A stretch of DNA of 30,286 bases from Bacteroides sp. UBA1773 (GCA_002315285.1 DCGR01000082.1:1-30286), one strand, 5' to 3'. Counted from the first letter of the stretch, positions 7,619 through 15,386 are shown. Numbers and translations are program-made. The notes: generated from the sequence alone by a model not told the origin.

Positions 7619-9136
7619 TTACTTCACAAGACGAAGCGAGTAGCCATAATTGCGAAGGCTGCTACTCCCAGTGCTGCCACTGGTTGCAATGAAGGTGTGG
7701 CGTAAGGCATACGTCACCTTGCTGCCAGAGGCAGGCGTGGAAGACCAGTAGTTGCCGCCAACAGCACCTGAACCATAACCAACAGCATCCTCCCCGCGAC
7801 CACCTGCGGGAGGTAGACAAACCAGACCACTTGCTTCGGCAGTGACCCATTCATCTGCTGTGTATGACGTTGCGATTGTACCAGTATAGTCATCAGGAGC
7901 GATGATATAGCATACGCTCTTTCCTGCTACAGTTACGTTATTTTTACAAAGGTTTATGGCGTTAGTGCGTTTTTCGAGGAGATATCTCCACCCTTCGGTG
8001 GTTCCGTTTACTGATAAGACATATAGGCCAGAGGTACCTTCAACAATCAGACCGCCCTTGCTTTCTGCAAAGAATGGAACATCACTTGTGGTAGTTGTGC
8101 TTTCGTCGTACTTCAAGGCATACGAAGCAGCAGCGGTCTTTGTCCAATAGAAGTGGCTTACGTGGTTGGCATTCCATGCGGTTGGATAATCCATTTGATT
8201 TGCCTCAAACCCCCAATCTGTGCCGTTCCAGTAAAGGTTGGAACGGGTGAAGCGCACTTTCTTGGTTGCTGATACACTGAACTCGCCAGGAAGCAGGTTG
8301 ATGTCGTCGCTGTTGCCAATCTTTTTGTAGTTCTCATTGAATGCGATTTCATAAATACTGTTTCTTGCCACAGCCACACCATTCTGCTTTGTGGTGCGCA
8401 TAATCTTGGTGTTCGTGCCGTCCGAAATCTTGATAGTGACAGGATAATAGGTCTTTGCTGGTACCGGGACATAGAAAGTGCTACCCTGTGCTACACCAGA
8501 AGAACCGCAATTGATAGTTATCTTCTTGTCGGCCTCTGAGAGTGTCTTATCTGCAAATGTAACTGTAGGGACTGCAGATGACATGGTTACAGTAAACGCA
8601 CCATGCATTTGTTCATTGGATGAAACTTCAAATGATTTGATTGTAGTGCCCTCGCCGCTAAATGTTCCAGTTGGAACAGTGATAGCCAATACACCACAGA
8701 GGTGCTGGAAGGAGAGCTTGGTGTTAGGGCTCTCGGCATACATTGGCATGTTGAACTTGCCTGCGGCATAGGTGTAGGTGGCAGGAAGACCTTCGTTATA
8801 CATCGATGCAGGATAGTAAGCCTTGTACTTGCCTTCTACTGCAGAAGCTGGAGTTCCAGTTGTTGTGAAAGTGGCTATGTTTGTAGTAGAGGTGGTAGTG
8901 TACTCCACGCCATTAACGCTGATTGCATCGCCTTTCGACCATAGCACTTTGCCATAGTCACTACCGCTTGTGGTGTTGATGGTGGTACGTGTGGTAGCAC
9001 CATCTCTCTCAATAATGGCAGTGAATGTGGTAGCGCCATCACTCGGTTTGCCACCATCTCTCATGAGTTCATCGTTGCTTGAACAACTGCTGAGTACAGC
9101 CATCGCTGCCATAGCCATGTAGAATAATCGTTTCAT
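7619..9136 (-). CDS. Fimbrillin-like lipoprotein with C-terminal FISUMP (Fibrobacter paralogous-type) domain
   Basis: A predicted surface lipoprotein of 505 residues. A lipoprotein signal MKRLFYMAMAAMAVLSSC (lipid Cys18) is followed by a fimbrillin/Mfa-like region (about 35-270): TTRT near the start, VLWSKGDAISV, KAYYPAS and LSFQHLCGVLAI are typical of type V pilin relatives in Bacteroidota. From about 285 comes a second domain starting FSVSATKKVRFTRSNLYW and ending LPPAGGRGE...GGNYWSSTP...GYSLRLVK, the hallmark of FISUMP/major-paralogous domains. This layout suits a pilus tip or stalk adhesin, the second domain being the likely ligand-binding part. Starts at 9145 and 9142 are also possible. 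It follows the small ORF at 9160-9294 after 23 nt and is probably cotranscribed with it. Confidence 0.85.
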   Translation of the reverse strand: MKRLFYMAMAAMAVLSSCSSNDELMRDGGKPSDGATTFTAIIERDGATTRTTINTTSGSDYGKVLWSKGDAISVNGVEYTTTSTTNIATFTTTGTPASAVEGKYKAYYPASMYNEGLPATYTYAAGKFNMPMYAESPNTKLSFQHLCGVLAITVPTGTFSGEGTTIKSFEVSSNEQMHGAFTVTMSSAVPTVTFADKTLSEADKKITINCGSSGVAQGSTFYVPVPAKTYYPVTIKISDGTNTKIMRTTKQNGVAVARNSIYEIAFNENYKKIGNSDDINLLPGEFSVSATKKVRFTRSNLYWNGTDWGFEANQMDYPTAWNANHVSHFYWTKTAAASYALKYDESTTTTSDVPFFAESKGGLIVEGTSGLYVLSVNGTTEGWRYLLEKRTNAINLCKNNVTVAGKSVCYIIAPDDYTGTIATSYTADEWVTAEASGLVCLPPAGGRGEDAVGYGSGAVGGNYWSSTPASGSKVTYALRHTFIATSGSTGSSSLRNYGYSLRLVK

Positions 9137-9159
9137 TGTCATCATCTTGTTTTTTAACG

Positions 9160-9294
9160 TTAATACCAGCCGTCTGTCGAACCTGATTCGTACTGTTCGT
9201 TTCCAAGTGCCTCTGGACTTGTGCAAATGATGTTTCTCTGCTTCACCTGATGCACCCTCACCTGGGGTGCTTCATACTGTTTCTTTTCTGTCAT
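9160..9294 (-). CDS. 44-aa conserved-type small ORF upstream of a pilin-like gene
   Basis: The product starts MTEKKQYEAPQVRVHQVKQR, continues with NIICTSPEALGN and ends acidic/aromatic (DGWY). It has no signal peptide or membrane segment. It is evidently related to the 39-residue ORF at 29772-29891: both have KKxYxAPxVR, then Lys and Arg at matching spacing, then a T-(G)-S-P step and an acidic, low-complexity tail. Both precede a fimbrillin-like lipoprotein by 23-25 nt. I recall similar unnamed peptides in Prevotella genomes, but no function is known to me. It could be a leader peptide that couples translation, a chaperone-like partner, or a peptide product. Coding status rests on the paralogue and on the conserved position. 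Confidence 0.75.
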   Translation of the reverse strand: MTEKKQYEAPQVRVHQVKQRNIICTSPEALGNEQYESGSTDGWY

Positions 9295-9351
9295 ATGCTG
9301 AATAATTTTTTTTTGAATGGTTATGAATGTTGTTGAATGAAATCTTGTGTC

Positions 9352-9374
9352 AAAAATTCCCCCACAGGGAATCC
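9352..9374 (-). terminator. Second terminator-like hairpin in the leader
   Basis: On the minus strand ATTCCC (9372-9367) pairs with GGGAAT (9361-9356) around a short loop and is followed by U residues (9355-9352). The stem is only 6 bp, so it is a weaker terminator candidate than the hairpin 16 nt upstream. Confidence 0.5.
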
Positions 9375-9389
9375 AAAGGGTATATACGC

Positions 9390-9435
9390 AAAAAAAGCCC
9401 TGCCGCAGGTATCTCGTGAGACGACAGCAGCAGGG
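9390..9435 (-). terminator. Terminator-like hairpin in the leader of the small ORF operon
   Basis: On the minus strand CCCTGCTGC (9435-9427) pairs with GCGGCAGGG (9406-9398), 9 bp including one G-U pair, with a 20-base apical region that can fold further (GTCTC/GAGAT). One C and seven U follow (9396-9390). It is about 100 nt before the small ORF and downstream of a promoter, so it would stop the operon's own transcript unless relieved. Confidence 0.7.
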
Positions 9436-9479
9436 TTGTTTTTCCGTGTAACGTATTGATGTTGAATCGATTACAATTG

Positions 9480-9488
9480 CCCCCCCCC
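9480..9488. repeat. Homopolymer tract of nine C
   Basis: Nine consecutive C (G on the transcribed minus strand) lie in the operon leader. Such tracts can slip during replication. It is outside any coding frame, so it could only affect RNA folding or expression. Confidence 0.7.
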
Positions 9489-9604
9489 TAAAACCTGATT
9501 AGCTGACACGGCAACTGCCTGATAGCCTGCTGGGCGGGATACCAGAGCATTGTCAGTGACTTTGTGCGAAAGGTGTGTGTAGAGCATAGATAATGGACGC
9601 TGTT

Positions 9605-9627
9605 TTTTGCATTAATTCGATGCAAAA
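9605..9627. promoter_or_regulatory. Palindromic operator-like site over the promoter start region
   Basis: TTTTGCAT (9605-9612) and ATGCAAAA (9620-9627) form an 8-bp perfect inverted repeat with a seven-base spacer. It overlaps the -7 box and the expected transcription start of the minus-strand promoter at 9623-9652. A repressor site is a reasonable guess; a start-site hairpin is the alternative. Confidence 0.4.
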
Positions 9628-9652
9628 TTACCACTTTTTCTGAAACGTGCAA
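9623..9652 (-). promoter_or_regulatory. Promoter of the small ORF / FISUMP lipoprotein operon
   Basis: On the minus strand TTGC (9652-9649), an 18-base spacer and TAATTTTG (9630-9623) fit the Bacteroidota consensus. It lies after the terminator of the preceding gene and before the long leader. Confidence 0.65.
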
Positions 9653-9691
9653 GTTTTGTTCGGAAAAACTCACAAAATTTGTGGGCTCTCG

Positions 9692-9755
9692 AAAAAAATT
9701 ACAGGACTCTCAAAAAAAATTACAGGACTCTCGTAAAGAAATTAGAGCCCTGTAA
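9692..9755 (-). terminator. Terminator of the SpoU methyltransferase gene with a duplicated 3' arm
   Basis: On the minus strand TTACAGGGCTCT (9755-9744) pairs with AGAGTCCTGTAA (9731-9720), 11 of 12 bases, followed by eight U (9719-9712). The unit 3' arm plus U-run is then repeated: AGAGTCCTGTAA (9710-9699) with seven U (9698-9692). The period is 21 bases. Either copy of the 3' arm can pair with the single 5' arm. Confidence 0.8.
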
Positions 9756-9837
9756 ATGGGAAGGTTTTGGCCTTATTTCTGTGTGTTGTCTATTCCGTGC
9801 AAAAACAAACTTTTGTGCCAAGTCATTTTTTTAATCA

Positions 9838-10632
9838 TCACTTACCTCCTGCTCGATTGTCGTATGGTGTCAGAGTGAGACCTCTGCGTCGGAACTCCGC
9901 ACAAATGATGCCAGTAGCCATCGCTACATTGAGCGATTCTGAAGTAGGTGTTCCAAGGGGGTAATTGGGGATGAAGAGGCGTTTGGTTACATAGTCCCTT
10001 ACATTTTGACTTATCCCATTGCCTTCGTTACCCATCACAATCAGTCCGTTTGGGGTTAAGGTTTCTCGGTAGATGTTTTGCCCATCAAGGAAAGTCCCAT
10101 AGACAGGTGTGGTGGCAGGGAAGGATGCCAGCATGGTTGGCAGTTTGACACTGTACACATGCACTCTCGACAGGGCTCCCATGGTGGCTTGCACACATTT
10201 GGGATTGTATGCGTCGGCAGTGCCTTCTGAGCAAAACACATGTTGGATGCCAAACCAGTCGGCAAGGCGCAGGATAGTGCCCACGTTGCCCGGATCCTGC
10301 ACGTCGTCGAGTGCAAGGCATAACTCTTCCTGAACCATTGACGTACATGAGGTTGGGTCGATCTCATCAGAGCGCATGGCAAATACCGCTAAAACATCTT
10401 GTGGATTCATGAGCAGACTGGCTCGTCGGAGCTCATCGTCACTCACTATCTCCACCTGAAGGTCAGGATGGGCATGAGCCCATGGCTCTATGGCAAGAAT
10501 CATTTTGGGCTGAAAAGCGTCGAGCAAGTCGCCCACCAGTTTGTGCCCTTCGGCCACGAAGGCTTTTTCGGCTTTCCTGTGTTTTCGGTGTTCCAGCGAA
10601 TGTATATATTTGATTTTATTCTTGCTAAGCAT
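9838..10632 (-). CDS. SpoU/TrmH-family RNA 2'-O-methyltransferase
   Basis: The enzyme transfers a methyl group from S-adenosylmethionine to a ribose 2'-OH in rRNA or tRNA. The 264 residues include an N-terminal substrate-binding part (about 1-95) like the RlmB or 23S rRNA methylase type. The SPOUT knot motifs are DDVQDPGNVGTILRLADWFG (109-128), GLIVMGNEGNGIS (196-208) and IPNYPLGTPTSESLNVAMAT (221-240). The start at 10632 (MLSKNKIKYIHSLEHRKHRK) matches the family's usual beginning; nine further upstream codons overlap the promoter. The exact target nucleotide cannot be told. It is divergent from tamL and ends in its own terminator. Confidence 0.9.
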   Translation of the reverse strand: MLSKNKIKYIHSLEHRKHRKAEKAFVAEGHKLVGDLLDAFQPKMILAIEPWAHAHPDLQVEIVSDDELRRASLLMNPQDVLAVFAMRSDEIDPTSCTSMVQEELCLALDDVQDPGNVGTILRLADWFGIQHVFCSEGTADAYNPKCVQATMGALSRVHVYSVKLPTMLASFPATTPVYGTFLDGQNIYRETLTPNGLIVMGNEGNGISQNVRDYVTKRLFIPNYPLGTPTSESLNVAMATGIICAEFRRRGLTLTPYDNRAGGK

Positions 10633-10656
10633 ATATAATTTCAATAAAAAACCGTG

Positions 10657-10687
10657 CAAAACTAAGAAGATATTTCTATTTTTGCAA
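10657..10687 (-). promoter_or_regulatory. Promoter of the SpoU methyltransferase gene
   Basis: On the minus strand TTGC (10687-10684), exactly 19 bases, then TAGTTTTG (10664-10657). It overlaps the tamL promoter face to face: its -33 box touches the last base of the plus-strand -7 box. Confidence 0.7.
10677..10684 (+). promoter_or_regulatory. -7 box of the tamL promoter
   Basis: TATTTTTG matches TAnnTTTG and lies 15 bases before the tamL ATG. The matching -33 position (10654-10657) reads GTGC, a partial match. It sits inside the divergent methyltransferase promoter. Confidence 0.5.
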
Positions 10688-10699
10688 GCGAATTGAAGA

Positions 10700-12985
10700 A
10701 TGAGGACGTCATATCGTTACATATTAGTTTGTTTGTTGTTCATCACATCCTCTTGTTCCACCGGCAAATTCTTGCATGAGGGCGAATTGCTTCTTGACAG
10801 GGTAGAGGTGACAACCGATAATCCCGACATTGCGCCAGTGGAATTACAGACTTATGTGAGGCAAACTCCGAATGCCCGTTGGTTCAATCTGTTTAAGGCT
10901 CCCATGCATTTGTATTGCCTTTCTTCACCCGACTCCGACAAGGGTTTCAGCCATTTCTTGCAGAAGATAGGCGAAAAACCGGTGGTGTATGACCCGTTAA
11001 AAGCAGAAAAATCACGTCAGGAAATGCAGAAAATGGTCCGAAATATGGGATATATGTCGGCACATGTGTCGGTCAATGAAATGATAAGGAAAAACAAGAT
11101 AAGTATCAGCTATGTCATTGATGCCGGAAATCCTTACTATGTCCGACATTTGGCTTATGACATCGACGACCTGGCCATCAGTCGTCTCATAGCCAATGAT
11201 TCGGTTCATTCCGGTCTGCACGAAGGCATGATGTTCGATGTGGTGGCTCTTGACAAGGAACGCACACGCATCACCAAGATGTTGCTCAACAATGGTTATT
11301 TCCATTTCAACAAGGAGATGATTTCTTACCAGGCCGATACGGTGCGAGGTTCCAATCAGGTCGATTTGATGATGCGGTTGGGATTTCCCGACAGTCGCTC
11401 ACAACTGCCCCATGAAACTTTTCTCGTGAGTGATGTCGTGTATATGTTGGAGAGTGAGGAAAACGATTGCGTGGCCTATGACACGGTTGCAGTGAGTGGA
11501 ATCAAAGTGCTTTCAAAGAATGATGGTTATTTGCGTCCAAATGTGGTGGCTGAGTTTAATCGCATCCAGGTGGGGAGACTTTATGACGAAAGTGCCGTGC
11601 AGCAAACCTATGCTTCGATGGCTCGCCTCAAGGCGTTGAAATATACGAGTGTGCGTTTTGAGGAGGACACAACGGGCCATCAACGTCAACTTCGGGCAAT
11701 TGCCGTACTTACGAAAGCCAAGAACCAATCCGTTTCCTTTCAGCTTGAGGGTACCAACTCGGCGGGTGATCTTGGCGCAGCTGCTTCTGTCACATACCAG
11801 CATCGTAATTTGTTTCGTGGTTCAGAGGCATTGTCTATCAAACTTCGTGGCGCGTTTGAGGCTATCACTGGTGTGCGGGAAGGTTACGAGAACGACAACT
11901 ATAAGGAATATGGCGTAGAGTCGAGTCTGAATTTTCCCCAATTCATGTTTCCCTTTCTTTCGAGCGGTTTCAAGCGAAGCATACGTGCCATGTCGGAAGT
12001 TGGTGTGACATTCAATTCGCAGGTACGACCTGAGTTCACCCGTACACTTTCATCGGCATCGTGGAGTTACAAGTGGACTGCCCAACAGCGTCAGCATCGT
12101 TTCGATTTGCTCGATGTGAACTATATCTATGTGCCCTATAAGTCGGAAGCATTCAAGAAGTATCTTGATGAAATGAGCAAGCACAATTCCATCCTGAAAT
12201 ACAGCTACGAGGACCAGTTTATTGTGAAAATGGGCTACACCTATACATACAACAGCGCAGGCAACACGCTCATGCGTCTTCCTTCGCGCACTTCACATTC
12301 TGTCCGGGTCAACATAGAGGAGTCGGGTAATTTGTTGGAGGCAGCTTCGAAATTGATTCATCCGGAGCCTAAGGACAAGGTGGGATATACTTTGGCGAAC
12401 ATCCATTTCGCGCAGTATGTACGTGGCGATTTCAGTTTCACCCAGAACTGGATGTTCGACCAGAAGAACTTCCTGGTTTTTCATTGGGGGATGGGTGTCG
12501 CTTACCCTTATGGCAACTCTAAGGTGTTGCCATTCGAAAAACGTTATTTTTCGGGTGGCCCGAACTCAGTGCGTGGGTGGTCGGTACGTGCGCTTGGACC
12601 TGGTTCGTATCGGGGCTCTTCAGAAGGTGCTGTGAGCTATGTGAACCACATGGGTGACATCAAGCTCGACCTGAATCTTGAATATCGTACTCACTTGTTC
12701 TGGAAATTCAATGGCGCAGTGTTTGTCGATGCTGGTAATATTTGGAACATCCGTGAATACGAAGGGCAGAGTGGGGGACTTTTCAAGTTCAACCGTTTTT
12801 ATCAGCAGCTGGCTGTGGCTTATGGGTTAGGTGTGCGCTTCGATTTGGACTACCTCATTCTTCGTTTCGATTCCGGTATGAAGGCCATCAATCCGATGGA
12901 GGAAGGGAAGGATAAGTACCCGTTTCTTCATCATGACCTGAGCCGTGATTTCTGTTTTCATTTTGCCGTAGGGTATCCATTCTAA
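10700..12985 (+). CDS. tamL: TamL: lipoprotein BamA/TamA-family outer membrane protein
   Basis: A 761-residue Omp85-family protein, the Bacteroidota lipidated relative of TamA, which with TamB takes part in outer-membrane biogenesis. A lipoprotein signal ends in ITSSC (lipid Cys19), followed directly by STGKFLHEGE, the usual start of this family. POTRA-like repeats occupy roughly residues 30-430. The C-terminal part is a 16-strand-type barrel with RYFSGGPNSVRGW, whose VRGW (624-627) is the conserved lid-lock loop, and it ends in an aromatic residue (GYPF). No tamB lies nearby. The next two genes follow at 22 and 14 nt, so it heads an operon with the small protein and the GH92 enzyme. Confidence 0.9.
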   Translation: MRTSYRYILVCLLFITSSCSTGKFLHEGELLLDRVEVTTDNPDIAPVELQTYVRQTPNARWFNLFKAPMHLYCLSSPDSDKGFSHFLQKIGEKPVVYDPLKAEKSRQEMQKMVRNMGYMSAHVSVNEMIRKNKISISYVIDAGNPYYVRHLAYDIDDLAISRLIANDSVHSGLHEGMMFDVVALDKERTRITKMLLNNGYFHFNKEMISYQADTVRGSNQVDLMMRLGFPDSRSQLPHETFLVSDVVYMLESEENDCVAYDTVAVSGIKVLSKNDGYLRPNVVAEFNRIQVGRLYDESAVQQTYASMARLKALKYTSVRFEEDTTGHQRQLRAIAVLTKAKNQSVSFQLEGTNSAGDLGAAASVTYQHRNLFRGSEALSIKLRGAFEAITGVREGYENDNYKEYGVESSLNFPQFMFPFLSSGFKRSIRAMSEVGVTFNSQVRPEFTRTLSSASWSYKWTAQQRQHRFDLLDVNYIYVPYKSEAFKKYLDEMSKHNSILKYSYEDQFIVKMGYTYTYNSAGNTLMRLPSRTSHSVRVNIEESGNLLEAASKLIHPEPKDKVGYTLANIHFAQYVRGDFSFTQNWMFDQKNFLVFHWGMGVAYPYGNSKVLPFEKRYFSGGPNSVRGWSVRALGPGSYRGSSEGAVSYVNHMGDIKLDLNLEYRTHLFWKFNGAVFVDAGNIWNIREYEGQSGGLFKFNRFYQQLAVAYGLGVRFDLDYLILRFDSGMKAINPMEEGKDKYPFLHHDLSRDFCFHFAVGYPF

Positions 12986-13007
12986 AAAAAAGATAAAATC
13001 TGTCGTT

Positions 13008-13244
13008 ATGCGAGAAGTAAAAGTATATACCTTGGCCGATATTAAGGCTCTTGAACAGTGGTTTAGGGAGCAAACCTTGCCGCAGTCGTTGCAAATCAAT
13101 CCTTCTGCCTTTTCTCCTGATTTGAAAAGTACGGTAGGTTATTTGTTCGAACAGGCCTATGCCATGGGCGAGAATCCTAAATTGCAAGGGGCTATGTATC
13201 GGTTGGAGGAAATCAAGGCGAAGTTGGAGGCAAACAATGTGTAA
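13008..13244 (+). CDS. Small conserved-type protein (DUF6965-like)
   Basis: A 78-residue cytosolic protein without signal or membrane segment. The pattern YTLADIKALEQWF...LPQSLQINPSA...L...NPKLQGAMYRLEEIK resembles small Bacteroidota proteins grouped as DUF6965 (short helical proteins with an LP-x-x-x-x-L/INP core); this is from memory and not certain. It sits between tamL (22 nt) and the GH92 gene (14 nt) in one direction, so it is almost surely translated from the same transcript. Function unknown. Confidence 0.75.
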   Translation: MREVKVYTLADIKALEQWFREQTLPQSLQINPSAFSPDLKSTVGYLFEQAYAMGENPKLQGAMYRLEEIKAKLEANNV

Positions 13245-13258
13245 ACAAATATAGGATT

Positions 13259-15337
13259 ATGAAAAAGTTTTTTCTTCTCGTGACAATCGTTGTCTTGCTG
13301 ATGTCGTGTGGCAAACCTAAGGTCTTCCTGACGCGCTATGTCAATCCCTTTATCGGTACTGCTGAGCATGGACATGTGTTTTTGGGAGCCAATGTGCCTT
13401 TCGGTATGGTTCAGTTGGGACCTACTCAGAACAATCGTACATGGGACTGGTGCTCTGGCTATCATTATTCCGATTCGCTTCTTCTCGGTTTCAGCCACAT
13501 GCATCTTAGCGGTACTGGCTGTGGCGATTTGGGCGATATCTGTTTCCGCCCATTTGTCGATGACGCACAGGCGTTATTACGTTTCAGTCACCAGAATGAA
13601 ATGGCTCGTCCTGGATATTATGCCGTGACACTCGACAACAGTGGCATAAAGGCTGAGCTCACGGCTACACAACGTACCGGCATGCATCGTTACACTTTCC
13701 CCGTCGATGATGGGAAAATGGCCATCGACCTTAGCGTAGGCTTGGGGTGGGATAAGACTACAGAGGCGAAAATCATGCAAGAAAGCGAACATGTCATCAA
13801 TGGTTACCGCTATTCCAAGGGATGGGCAAATGCCCAGAAGGTGTATTTTACGGTACAGTTCAAGGATCCCATCACGCTCGTTTCCGACAGTATCGTTTGT
13901 TTTGGCCAGAAGGAGAACATCGTGAAGGTCGGCCTCAGCACCCAGAGCATTGAGGGGGCGAAGAAGAATCTTGCTGCCGAGAATCCATCGTGGGACTTCG
14001 ATGAGGTGGCCCATCAGGCTACCATGGCTTGGGATGCACAACTTGCCAAGGTGAGAATAGCTACTGATGATGTGCGACAGAAAAGAGTGTTCTATACGGC
14101 TCTCTATCACACCATGATTGCCCCATCGGTGTATAGCGATGTGGATGCGGATTGTACGGAATATACTACGTTCTCGCTCTGGGACACTTATCGGGCGGCT
14201 CATCCTCTTTACACCATCATGCAGCCTGAGATGCAAGCTGATTTGGCAAATACGTTCATCCATCTTTATCAGAAGGAAGGCCATTTGCCCATTTGGCATC
14301 TGATGGGATGTGAGACAAACTGTATGGTGGGAAGCTCTGGCGTTCCTGTGCTCGGCGATATGGTCCTGAAAGGTTTTGTGGCTGACAAAGAGGCTGCCTA
14401 CGAGGCCATGCGTGGTTCCATGCTGCTTGACAGTCGTTCGCTTGGATTGTTGAAACAATATGGCTATATACCATACGACAAGGAACATTCAGGACAAACC
14501 GTCGCTAAGGGTCTGGAGTATGCACTCGATGATGACGCTGTGGCTAAGGTGGCTGCAATGCTGAAAAAGGATAGTGATGTGGTCTATTTCGAAAAACGCA
14601 GCAAAAGTTATCAACGTTATTTCGATCCTGAAACAAAGTTCATGCGTGCCGTAGCTGCCGATGGCAAGTTCCGCCCAGGGTTTGTTCCCACTTTCAATAA
14701 CAACAACCTGGATTACACCGAGGGAACAGCCTGGCAGTATCTGTGGCTGGTTCCTCATGATGTGAAGGGCTTGGTGTCGCTTTTGGGGGGCGAGGAAGCA
14801 TTTGCCCAGAAGTTGGACTCGTTGTTCAGTGCCGACAGTAATCTGGGTGCCGATGCCGTACCTGACATTACCGGACTCATCGGTCAATACGCCCATGGCA
14901 ATGAACCGGGTCATCACACACCTTATTTATATATGTACACCAAACAGCCATGGAAGACCGCCCAGTTGGTGCGGCAAATCATGACAACCCTTTACGATGA
15001 CACTCCTGCCGGCATTTGTGGCAATGAGGATGTGGGACAGATGTCGGCGTGGTACGTCCTTTCGGCATTGGGACTCTATCAGGTAGAACCTGCGGGTGGA
15101 CGTTTTGTGTTGGGCTCTCCCTTGTTTGCCGAAGCTACTGTGAATGTGGGCAATGGCAAGACTTTCACTATCATTGCCCATGACAACAGTGCCGAGAACA
15201 TTTATGTTCAGTCGGTGAAACTCAATGGCGCGCCCTACAATAAGAACTTCGTTTGTTTTGATGACATTCGCCAAGGTGGTACGCTTGAGTTTACGATGGG
15301 GCCTGTTCCTTCAAATACATTTGGTGTGATGGATTAG
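13259..15337 (+). CDS. GH92 alpha-mannosidase lipoprotein
   Basis: An exo-acting, calcium-dependent glycosidase that removes mannose from N-glycans or yeast mannan. The 692 residues are at the short end for the family. A lipoprotein signal ends LLMSC (lipid Cys17), so the enzyme is membrane-anchored, in the periplasm or on the surface. Family hallmarks in order are YVNPFIGTAEHGHVFLGANV (27-46), TWDWCSGYHYSD, SHMHLSGTGCGDLGD, SLWDTYRAAHPL, the HGNEPGHHTPYLY segment that carries the conserved acid, and GNEDVGQMSAWYVLSALG (from residue 588), which carries the aspartate of the base region. The mannose linkage cannot be told from sequence. It is last in the tamL operon; a hairpin follows at 15387. 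Confidence 0.93.
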   Translation: MKKFFLLVTIVVLLMSCGKPKVFLTRYVNPFIGTAEHGHVFLGANVPFGMVQLGPTQNNRTWDWCSGYHYSDSLLLGFSHMHLSGTGCGDLGDICFRPFVDDAQALLRFSHQNEMARPGYYAVTLDNSGIKAELTATQRTGMHRYTFPVDDGKMAIDLSVGLGWDKTTEAKIMQESEHVINGYRYSKGWANAQKVYFTVQFKDPITLVSDSIVCFGQKENIVKVGLSTQSIEGAKKNLAAENPSWDFDEVAHQATMAWDAQLAKVRIATDDVRQKRVFYTALYHTMIAPSVYSDVDADCTEYTTFSLWDTYRAAHPLYTIMQPEMQADLANTFIHLYQKEGHLPIWHLMGCETNCMVGSSGVPVLGDMVLKGFVADKEAAYEAMRGSMLLDSRSLGLLKQYGYIPYDKEHSGQTVAKGLEYALDDDAVAKVAAMLKKDSDVVYFEKRSKSYQRYFDPETKFMRAVAADGKFRPGFVPTFNNNNLDYTEGTAWQYLWLVPHDVKGLVSLLGGEEAFAQKLDSLFSADSNLGADAVPDITGLIGQYAHGNEPGHHTPYLYMYTKQPWKTAQLVRQIMTTLYDDTPAGICGNEDVGQMSAWYVLSALGLYQVEPAGGRFVLGSPLFAEATVNVGNGKTFTIIAHDNSAENIYVQSVKLNGAPYNKNFVCFDDIRQGGTLEFTMGPVPSNTFGVMD

Positions 15338-15386
15338 AATCCCCCAAAAAGCGGTTCGACGCGGCCTGTGGACAAGGGCAATAGGA

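Larger units (their letters stand above)
9295..9622 (-). promoter_or_regulatory. Long 5' leader with two terminator-like hairpins and a C9 tract
   Basis: This is the predicted untranslated leader of the small ORF and FISUMP lipoprotein operon, about 320 nt from the promoter at 9623-9652. In transcript order it contains a run of nine G (plus-strand C, 9488-9480), then a hairpin with seven U (9435-9390), then a second hairpin with U-run (9374-9352), then the small ORF. No open frame in it looks real. The order promoter, hairpins, gene is that of an attenuator or riboregulator, but the ligand or signal is not evident. Confidence 0.5.

Noticed and set aside
9488..9673. A 61-codon minus-strand frame in the long leader
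   Set aside because: It starts upstream of the promoter and crosses the -33 and -7 boxes, so it would not be on the transcript as a whole; better read as leader RNA.
9686..9748. 21-base tandem repeat, considered as a CRISPR or iteron array
   Set aside because: Only two good copies with no spacers; it is explained by duplication of a terminator arm and U-run.
7619..9837. A complete diversity-generating retroelement
   Set aside because: The target-like domain is present, but there is no reverse transcriptase, accessory protein or template repeat in the window.
13577..14488. A 303-codon open frame opposite the GH92 gene
   Set aside because: Antisense to a complete GH92 enzyme and without any recognisable feature.
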